Below are positions 57,366-64,000 of a DNA stretch of 64,000 nt, in pieces. How positions within the stretch are numbered: the stretch's first letter is position 1; every line of letters begins with the position of its first letter. The notes below the pieces were generated by a model that had not been told where the DNA came from, searched no databases, and saw only the letters and a program-made list of their open reading frames with translations. Origin of the DNA: Pseudomonadota bacterium (lineage in GTDB: Bacteria > Pseudomonadota > Gammaproteobacteria > Burkholderiales > JAKAFK01); NCBI GenBank assembly GCA_021817985.1, contig JAKAFK010000011.1:1-64000 (forward strand), read 5' to 3'. The translations under genes and the position numbers were made by a program.

Positions 57366-60300
57366 ATGATCGAAGACGATCCGCTATGGTACAAAGACGC
57401 GATCATCTACGAACTGCACGTCAAGGCCTACTTCGACAGCTCGGGCGACGGAATCGGAGATTTTCGCGGACTCACGCAAAAGCTCGACTACATTCGCACG
57501 CTCGGCGCCAACACGCTGTGGCTGCTTCCGTTCTACCCTTCGCCGATGCGCGACGACGGGTATGACATCTCCGATTATCGCGATGTCTATCCCCCGTACG
57601 GCACCCTGGAGGATTTCCGCCGCTTCATCCGGCAAGCCCATGCACGCGGGCTAAGGGTCATCATCGAGCTTGTCGTCAACCACACCTCCGACCAGCACCC
57701 CTGGTTTCAAGCCGCGCGCAGAGCTCCCCCGAAATCGGCCAAGCGAAGCTATTACGTCTGGAGCGGCACCGACACGCAGTTCCCGGAAACACGAGTCATC
57801 TTCAAGGATACCGAGGCCTCCAATTGGGCATGGGATCCTGTGGCACGCGCCTACTATTGGCACCGTTTCTTCTCCCATCAACCGGATCTCAACCACAACA
57901 ACCCGCACGTCGTGCGCGCCATGATGCGGGTCATGCGCTTCTGGCTCGACATCGGCGTGGACGGCTTGCGTCTCGATGCCGTCCCGTATTTGTGCGTGCG
58001 CAAAGGGACGAATAACGAGAATTTGCCGGAAACACACCGTGTGATCCAATACATGCGCGCGGAACTGGACAAGCATTACCGCAACCGCATGTTCCTGGCC
58101 GAAGCCAACCAGTGGCCGGAGGACGTGCGCGAGTATTTCGGCGACGGCGACGAATGCCACATGGCCTATCACTTCCCCCTGATGCCCCGCATCTACATGG
58201 CCATCGCGCAGGAGGACCGGCACCCGATCGTGGAGATTCTGCGCCAAACGCCCGATATCCCCGACAACTGCCAATGGGCCATCTTCCTGCGCAACCATGA
58301 CGAACTCACCCTGGAGATGGTGACCGACAGGGAACGGGACTACATGTACGAGATGTACGCCGCCGACGAACGCGCTCGCCTCAATCTCGGCATCCGCCGC
58401 CGGCTTGCGCCGCTCATGGACAACAACCGGAGCAAAATCGAGCTCATCAACAGCCTGCTCATGTCGATGCCGGGCTCACCCATCGTCTATTACGGCGACG
58501 AGATCGGCATGGGGGACAACGTGTACCTGGGCGACCGCAACGGCGTGCGCACGCCCATGCAGTGGAGTCCGGACCGCAACGCGGGCTTCTCGCGCGCGGA
58601 TCCGGCTCGCCTCTATCTCCCGCCCATCATGGACGCGGTGTATGGCTACGAGGCTTTGAACGTGGAGGCCCAGGCGCGCAATCCCTCCTCGCTCCTCAAT
58701 TGGACGACGCGCCTGATCACGGTTCGCAAAGCCCACGCGTCCTTCGGGAGAGGAAGCCTGATCATGCTCGATCCGGCAAACCGGAAAATTCTTGCCTATT
58801 TGCGCGTCTATCAGACCGAGGTGATCCTGTGCGTCGCCAACCTGGCCCATTCCGCGCAGCCGGTCGAACTCAATCTTGCGCCTTACCAGCAACGCATTCC
58901 GGTCGAGCTCATGGGACGCACGCCCTTCCCGCGCATCGGGGAACTCCCCTATCTTCTGACGCTGCCCAGCTATGGTTTTTATTGGTTCGAACTGCTCGCC
59001 GATACCACTCTCGCCCCGCGTCCGGAGGAGGCCGTGCCGCGCCTCGAACTGCCACTGCTGGTGCTCATCGATGGCTGGCGCACGTTCCTGCCGCCAAAGG
59101 AGGGGGCGCCCGCCGTGCGCACGCAGCTGGAGCGCGCGACGGCACTGCGGCTGGAAAAGGAAGTCTTGCCGAGCTTCCTGTCCCAGCAACCCTGGTCCGG
59201 GCTGCAAGGCAAGGCGATAGGCGAAGGCGCCTTCATCGCCGCCACGGAATGGGGCACGCCTCTTCGCAGCTGGTTCCTGACCCTGGTCCGCGCACAGGCG
59301 CCGGGAGGATCCATCCGCGGATATTTCGTGCCGCTGGCGCTTTCCTGGGACGACGGCGACGACGAGAAACACCGGGCGCTCACGACCTTTGCCGTGGCAC
59401 GCGTACGCCAAAAGGCGCGCACCGGGCTCCTGGTCGATGCCTTTGCCGACGACGAATTCTGCGGGGCGCTCGTAGACGCCATCGGGCGAAACGTCACTGC
59501 GGCTTTCGGCCGAGGAACGCTGCGCTGCGTTTCCACCCCGGCCTTCGAGACGCTCGCTGAAGGCCGGCTCGGCAATGTCACGCGCCCATCCGGCGCTCGC
59601 GAGCAGCGAACCGCGATCTTGGGGGACAGGCTCTTCCTGAAAGCGGTCGGGCAGATCGAGGAAGGCCCCAACCCGGAGATCGACATCGGCGCATTTCTGG
59701 CCTCCCAATCGGCATTCCTGCACGTCGCACCGTTCGTGGGGAGCGCACAATACCACCCCCCGGGGGGCGCCGCGATTGCGCTGGCCTTGTTGCATGCCTA
59801 TATTGAAAATCAGGGTACGGGTTGGGACTACGCGCTCGAGTCTCTCGAGCGCTTCCTGGAATCAAAGCTCGGACACCAGGAGTTGGCGGCGCCGGAGAAC
59901 CCCCATGGCGCGGCAAGGGCCCTGATGCGAACGCTAGGCTCGCGGGTAGGCGCACTGCACAAGGCCTTTTGCCTGGACCTCGAGGATCCGGCGTTCAATC
60001 CGGAGCCTGTGGCCGCACGAGAGCGCGCAGCATGGGTCGCCGCCGTCGGAAAAAAACTCTCCCAGGCGGTCGGTGAACTCAAGCGGCAGCGTCAACGTCT
60101 GCCATCGCCGGCGCGGGAAGGCGCCGACGAGCTGATCCGGCTGCACAGGCGCCTGAACAGCCGCATCAAAGGACTCCTGCCGGCGGCATTGAAGCCCATC
60201 AAGACCCGCTACCATGGGAATCTCCATCTCGGAAAAGTCTTGGTCACCCAGAACGACTTCGTGATCATCGGCTTCGAAGGGGAACCCGGCCTGCCGCCGG

Positions 60301-60668
60301 CGAGCCGGCGCAGGAAACACTCTCCGCTGCGCGACGTCGCCACGATGCTGCGCTCCTTCGACCGCGCCGCTCATGCGGCCCTTGCCCGCGCGAGCGCCGA
60401 GCGAGACGAGGATCGGCCGCGCATCGCGCCTTATGCACTGGAATGGCGAGACCAAATGGCCGAGGCGTTTCTGGGCGGGTACCGGGAAGGGGTGCAAGGC
60501 GCCGCCTCATACCCTGAAGATGAGACCCAAGCCGATGCCCTGATCGAATTGTTCAGCATGGAGAACGCCTGTGACGAGATCCTCCGCGAGGCGCTCCGCC
60601 CCCAGCTGGTGGCTCCGGCGATCGCCTATCTCGCGGCTCATCTGTCGGAACGGCAGCCGCCGTTCTGA
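57366..60668 (+). CDS. treS: Trehalose synthase / maltokinase fusion (TreS-Pep2)
   Basis: An 1100-residue bifunctional enzyme. The N-terminal GH13 domain (1-550) interconverts maltose and trehalose: Asp204 nucleophile in DGLRLDAVPYL, Glu246 in FLAEANQWP, Asp312 in FLRNHDELTLEM. The C-terminal domain (about 580-1100) is a maltokinase that makes maltose-1-phosphate, with the kinase-like HGNLHLGKVLV and VIIGFEGEPG segments. Fusion of the two usually feeds the GlgE alpha-glucan pathway; glgE and glgB are not in the window. treZ follows 69 bp later. Confidence 0.93.
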   Translation: MIEDDPLWYKDAIIYELHVKAYFDSSGDGIGDFRGLTQKLDYIRTLGANTLWLLPFYPSPMRDDGYDISDYRDVYPPYGTLEDFRRFIRQAHARGLRVIIELVVNHTSDQHPWFQAARRAPPKSAKRSYYVWSGTDTQFPETRVIFKDTEASNWAWDPVARAYYWHRFFSHQPDLNHNNPHVVRAMMRVMRFWLDIGVDGLRLDAVPYLCVRKGTNNENLPETHRVIQYMRAELDKHYRNRMFLAEANQWPEDVREYFGDGDECHMAYHFPLMPRIYMAIAQEDRHPIVEILRQTPDIPDNCQWAIFLRNHDELTLEMVTDRERDYMYEMYAADERARLNLGIRRRLAPLMDNNRSKIELINSLLMSMPGSPIVYYGDEIGMGDNVYLGDRNGVRTPMQWSPDRNAGFSRADPARLYLPPIMDAVYGYEALNVEAQARNPSSLLNWTTRLITVRKAHASFGRGSLIMLDPANRKILAYLRVYQTEVILCVANLAHSAQPVELNLAPYQQRIPVELMGRTPFPRIGELPYLLTLPSYGFYWFELLADTTLAPRPEEAVPRLELPLLVLIDGWRTFLPPKEGAPAVRTQLERATALRLEKEVLPSFLSQQPWSGLQGKAIGEGAFIAATEWGTPLRSWFLTLVRAQAPGGSIRGYFVPLALSWDDGDDEKHRALTTFAVARVRQKARTGLLVDAFADDEFCGALVDAIGRNVTAAFGRGTLRCVSTPAFETLAEGRLGNVTRPSGAREQRTAILGDRLFLKAVGQIEEGPNPEIDIGAFLASQSAFLHVAPFVGSAQYHPPGGAAIALALLHAYIENQGTGWDYALESLERFLESKLGHQELAAPENPHGAARALMRTLGSRVGALHKAFCLDLEDPAFNPEPVAARERAAWVAAVGKKLSQAVGELKRQRQRLPSPAREGADELIRLHRRLNSRIKGLLPAALKPIKTRYHGNLHLGKVLVTQNDFVIIGFEGEPGLPPASRRRKHSPLRDVATMLRSFDRAAHAALARASAERDEDRPRIAPYALEWRDQMAEAFLGGYREGVQGAASYPEDETQADALIELFSMENACDEILREALRPQLVAPAIAYLAAHLSERQPPF

Positions 60669-60737
60669 GGCGGAGCGCCGCGCCCGTCCCTCTTATCCGG
60701 GCGGCATCGAAACGCCACAACTCCGGGTCGAAGCCCC

Positions 60738-62570
60738 ATGAAAAGCCGGCATGCGATGCCCTTCGGCAGCGAGGTTCTTGCGGATGGCAGCGTCCGGTTC
60801 CGGCTGTGGGCGCCGGCCGCCCAACGCGTGGATCTCGTGCTCGGCGAGCACAGGCGGACATCGCGGCCGATGAACCGCCTTTCGGGCGGATGGTTCGAGC
60901 TCGCGACCACGGCGGCCGGCATCGGAACCCGCTACAGTTTTCGTATCGACGGCGCGCTCGAGGTCCCGGATCCCGCGTCGCGCTCCAACCCGGACGATGT
61001 CGAAGCGCCCAGCGCCGTCGTCGACCCGCTGAGCTTCGCCTGGAACGACGAAGGGTGGGCCGGGAAGCCCTGGTCGCAGGCGGTCTGCTACGAGATCCAT
61101 GTGGGGACCTTCACGCCTGAGGGCACCTTCCGGGCGCTCGAGGGGCGACTCGACTATCTGGCGGCCTTGGGCGTGAACACCCTCGAACTCATGCCGGTGG
61201 CCGATTTTCCCGGGCGGCGAAACTGGGGATACGATGGCGTGCTGCCGTTCGCGCCCGACAGCGCCTACGGGCCGCCGGAGGATCTCAAGCATCTCATCCA
61301 GTCCGCCCACCAGAAAGGCTTGGCGGTCCTTCTGGACGTGGTTTACAACCATTTCGGCCCGAAAGGAAATTATCTCCATCACTACGCACCGGCTTTCTTC
61401 AGTACCCAGCACCAAACCCCTTGGGGGGCAGCCATCAATTTCGATGGCAAGGACGCGCGCACCGTGCGCGATTTCTTCGTCCACAACGCATTGTATTGGC
61501 TTGAGGAATATCATTTCGACGGCTTGCGCCTGGATGCCGTCCATGCCCTCTTCGACGACGCCCGGCCGGACATCCTGGAGGAACTGGCACAGGCGGTGCG
61601 CAACCACTTCGGGCCCCGCCGCGAAATCCATCTGGTGCTGGAGAACGACCGCAACCTCGCGCGTTATCTCACGCCGCAGGCGCGCATCGCGCAATACGAC
61701 GCCCAGTGGGACGACGACATCCACCATGCGTTGCACGTCCTGCTCACCGGCGAGACGGACGGCTACTATCAGGACTATGCCGAGACCCCCCTTGCCGCGC
61801 TCGGGCGCTGCCTCACGCAAGGCTTCGCGTATCAGGGCGAGCCTTCCGCCTTCCGCAACGGGGAACATCGCGGGGAATCCACCGCCGGTCTCCCCTTAAG
61901 CGCATTTGTTGCCTTTGCGCAGACGCATGATCAGGTCGGCAACCGCGCCTTCGGGGAACGCATCTCGATGCTCGCCGCCCCGTCGCGCCTGCGTTGCGCA
62001 TTGGCGGTGCTGCTGCTCGCGCCCCTGCCCGTCTTGTTGTTCATGGGAGAAGAATTCGCGGCACCGTCCCCGTTCCTCTATTTTTGCGACTACGCCGGGG
62101 AACTGGGGGCGGCGGTCACCCAGGGACGCCGGTCCGAATTCTCGCGCTTTCGCCAGTTCGCCGATGAAAAGCAGCGCCTCGACATCCCCGATCCCAATTC
62201 GGAGTCGACCTTTGTGCGTTCCAAACTGGACTGGCGATGCCCGCATGAGGGAGCGCACCAGGAATGGCTCACCTGGTACCGAACCTTGCTTCATCTGCGC
62301 GCGCAACGGCTGCAGCCCTGGCTGACCACATTGCAGAAGGGCCCCGCGCAGTTCGAGCCCGTTGGCGAGCATGCCTTGCGCGTCACGTGGGGAGAGCCCC
62401 CCGGCGTCGAGCTTCATCTGCTGGCCAATCTGGGCGATCAATCCGTTCCCGACGTCGTTTGGCCCCCAGGGGAACTGATCTTTCCAGCAGCCCTGCCCGG
62501 GGGGCATGACCTGGGCCCGCTGCCCCCATGGTCGGTGCTATGGTTCCTCCGCCCTGGAGGAAATGAATGA
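60738..62570 (+). CDS. treZ: Malto-oligosyltrehalose trehalohydrolase TreZ
   Basis: A 610-residue GH13 enzyme that releases trehalose from the maltooligosyltrehalose made by TreY. It starts MPFGSEVLADGSVRFRLWAP (carbohydrate-binding N domain) and has DGVLPFAPDSAYGPPEDL, VVYNHFGPKGNYL, FDGLRLDAVHALFD (nucleophile Asp) and LVLENDRN (acid Glu), then QTHDQVGNRAFGER. The TreY gene is not in the window and may lie beyond malQ. Same direction as treS and malQ. Confidence 0.93.
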   Translation: MKSRHAMPFGSEVLADGSVRFRLWAPAAQRVDLVLGEHRRTSRPMNRLSGGWFELATTAAGIGTRYSFRIDGALEVPDPASRSNPDDVEAPSAVVDPLSFAWNDEGWAGKPWSQAVCYEIHVGTFTPEGTFRALEGRLDYLAALGVNTLELMPVADFPGRRNWGYDGVLPFAPDSAYGPPEDLKHLIQSAHQKGLAVLLDVVYNHFGPKGNYLHHYAPAFFSTQHQTPWGAAINFDGKDARTVRDFFVHNALYWLEEYHFDGLRLDAVHALFDDARPDILEELAQAVRNHFGPRREIHLVLENDRNLARYLTPQARIAQYDAQWDDDIHHALHVLLTGETDGYYQDYAETPLAALGRCLTQGFAYQGEPSAFRNGEHRGESTAGLPLSAFVAFAQTHDQVGNRAFGERISMLAAPSRLRCALAVLLLAPLPVLLFMGEEFAAPSPFLYFCDYAGELGAAVTQGRRSEFSRFRQFADEKQRLDIPDPNSESTFVRSKLDWRCPHEGAHQEWLTWYRTLLHLRAQRLQPWLTTLQKGPAQFEPVGEHALRVTWGEPPGVELHLLANLGDQSVPDVVWPPGELIFPAALPGGHDLGPLPPWSVLWFLRPGGNE

Positions 62571-62767
62571 AAGCGCTCGAATCAAATGGGTGTCGTCTTC
62601 CTCCGCACCCCCTCGTCCTTGCTGGATGGTCCAGCCTCCGGCCACCTCCCTTGCCGGGAAGACGCCGGGAGCGGTCGCGGACGGATCCGTCCGCTCGCTG
62701 TGCCGCTTGGTCATCGACGCGTACCGTCGTTCACCTGTCAGAGCGCAGCGTCGAGCTCTCCGACCGA
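62571..62767. other. Gap between treZ and malQ, with a doubtful short frame
   Basis: About 200 bp. A 67-codon plus-strand frame (62567-62770) overlaps the treZ stop but has Arg/Pro/Ser-rich composition and no family signal, so I do not call it a gene. No promoter or terminator is evident. Confidence 0.4.
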
Positions 62768-64000
62768 TGATTGCGCGACCACAACTTGAGTCGCTGTGTC
62801 GGCTCGCCGGAATCGCCCTCGAGTATACCGACATCTGGGGCGGCCGCCATCCCACCTCGGATGCGACGGCACAGGCGTTGCTGGCCGCCCAGGGCATCGC
62901 GGCGGCCACACCGGCAGACATCGAGCGCTCGCTGCAAGCGCTCATGTCGCGAACGTCGCGCACCCTCCTTCCGCCGGTCTACGTCCATCAGGGAGAGGAA
63001 GACGCCTGCCGGATCCCCGTGTCTGTCCCAACGGAACTGACCGGGGCCCGTTTCGCGTGGCGGCTTGTCCTGGAGAACGGCGAGCGGGAAGGCGGGAGTC
63101 TGACGCCTGCCGACCTGGAACCGCTCGACGATCCGGCGGCCGGCGATGATGGCGCCTTCAAGCGCTTCCGATTCGAGCTGCCCACGCTGCCCAAGCTCGG
63201 CTACCATCGTTTCTCGCTGCGTGCGCATGGGCGCGGGATCACGGGCACGACCACGCTGATCGTCGCGCCCCGCGCATGTTATACGCCCGCCGCCGCATCG
63301 GGGGAGGCGCGCCTGTGGGGCCCCAGCGTCCAATTGTATGCATTGCGCTCTCAACGCAACTGGGGCATCGGTGACTTCAGCGACCTGGGCACGCTCCTCG
63401 AATTCGCTGCCGCACAGGGCGCGGGGATCGTGGGCTTGTCTCCCCTGCACGCCTTGTTTCCTCACAATCCCGAGCACGCGAGCCCTTACGCGCCCTCCAG
63501 CCGGCTTTACCTCAACCTGCTATACCTCGACGTCGAGGCGATCGCCGATTTCGCTGAGTCGGAGTCGATCGCGGCCTTCACGCAGGAACCGCGGGTCCAG
63601 GCACAGCTCCGTGCGCTGCGGGCCGATGCCCAAGTCGACTACGCCCAGGTCGCCGCCTTGAAGCTGGATCTTCTGAAGCGCCTGTTCGAGCACTTCCGCC
63701 AGCATCACCTGGACCCCCTGACTAAACGCGGCAAGGTTTTCCGCCAGTTCCAGGAAGAAGAAGGCGCGAGCTTGCGGTGCTTCGCGGCATTTGAAGCCCT
63801 GCAAGCGTTCTTCCATCACAAGGACGCCTCCGTGTGGGGGTGGCCGCGTTGGCCCAGCCCCTACAGAAACGCGGCCTCCAGGCGTGTCGAGAATTTTGTC
63901 TCGACGCACGGGGCCGAAGTCGAGTTCTACCAGTACGTCCAGTGGCAGGCGGCGTTGCAGCTGCAAAGCGCCCATGCGCGGGCGCGCCGCTTGGGGTTGG
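62768..64000 (+). CDS. malQ: 4-alpha-glucanotransferase MalQ, N-terminal part (cut by window end)
   Basis: The visible 411 residues begin with the N-terminal MalQ-specific domain (SLCRLAGIALEYTDIWGGRHPTS) and enter the GH77 barrel with GPSVQLYALRSQRNWGIGDF, GAGIVGLSPLHALFP and ASPYAPSSRLYLNLLYLDVEAI. MalQ disproportionates maltodextrins, supplying longer chains to the trehalose and glucan enzymes of this cluster. The catalytic Asp/Glu region lies outside the window. No stop is reached. Confidence 0.95.

Noticed and set aside
62567-62770. Small gene between treZ and malQ
   Set aside because: It overlaps the treZ stop, is rich in Arg/Pro/Ser and has no recognisable pattern.
1-64000. CRISPR array, rRNA genes, insertion sequences
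   Set aside because: No regularly spaced repeats with unique spacers, no rRNA sequence and no transposase were found. The TGGGACAC copies are irregularly spaced and in both orientations.

Overview
The window starts at a contig end: its first 8 bases look like a sequencing-adapter tail that cuts iscS short. It carries high-GC proteobacterial chromosome interrupted by one complete, apparently intact 41.8-kb prophage. The host flanks hold a gammaproteobacterial-type iron-sulfur block (iscS, iscR, cysE and trmJ, with suhB divergent), a PAS-GAF-GGDEF-EAL signalling protein, and a pair encoding a ThDP enzyme and a glycosyltransferase-like protein. They continue with a sulfotransferase and an MFS-transporter remnant, mutS, a lipoprotein aminopeptidase, a PsiE-like protein and an alpha-glucan/trehalose cluster (treS-maltokinase fusion, treZ, malQ). 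The genus cannot be fixed from the sequence alone.

Layout: 1-10,984 host; 11,006-52,854 prophage; 52,816-64,000 host. The prophage is a chimeric myovirus. Its leftward late region (36.5 to 11.2 kb) has a lambda-like head module (Nu1-like small terminase, gpA large terminase with an intein, gpW, gpB portal, S49 protease, acidic scaffold candidate, gpD-like decoration, gpE-like capsid). A Mu-like contractile tail follows (sheath, tube, E/E' frameshift chaperone, tape measure, gp43 to gp48 baseplate, fibre), then lambda-R-type lysis with Rz/Rz1. The replication region (41.9-36.6 kb) encodes a CHC2-Toprim-VapE-type primase-helicase next to a cluster of TGGGACAC repeats that I propose as the origin. 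The immunity region (about 42-44.8 kb) has a CI-like S24 repressor and a YdaS/Cro-like gene, with two related operators between them. Cargo genes follow: an unrecognised cytosolic/membrane pair, a RelE/HigB-like toxin-antitoxin pair, a DUF6941-like gene and brnTA. A rightward early operon of small genes ends in a tyrosine integrase.

The main result is the integration site. The phage sits in the 5' end of mutS. The left junction keeps the displaced host start of mutS (GTG at 10,985, reading into the conserved HTPMMQ codons), and the right junction supplies a phage-borne replacement start (ATG at 52,816) that rebuilds HTPMMQ with synonymous codons. MutS is therefore intact but has lost its own upstream region. 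Its new start lies 7 bp after the integrase stop, with no obvious Shine-Dalgarno sequence. The nearest strong rightward promoter seen (48,371-48,399) is overlapped by repressor-type operators matching those at cro/cI. The sequence thus suggests that phage lysogeny could control host mismatch repair, a design analogous to the SpyCI islands at mutL in Streptococcus pyogenes but with a different gene and a different solution.
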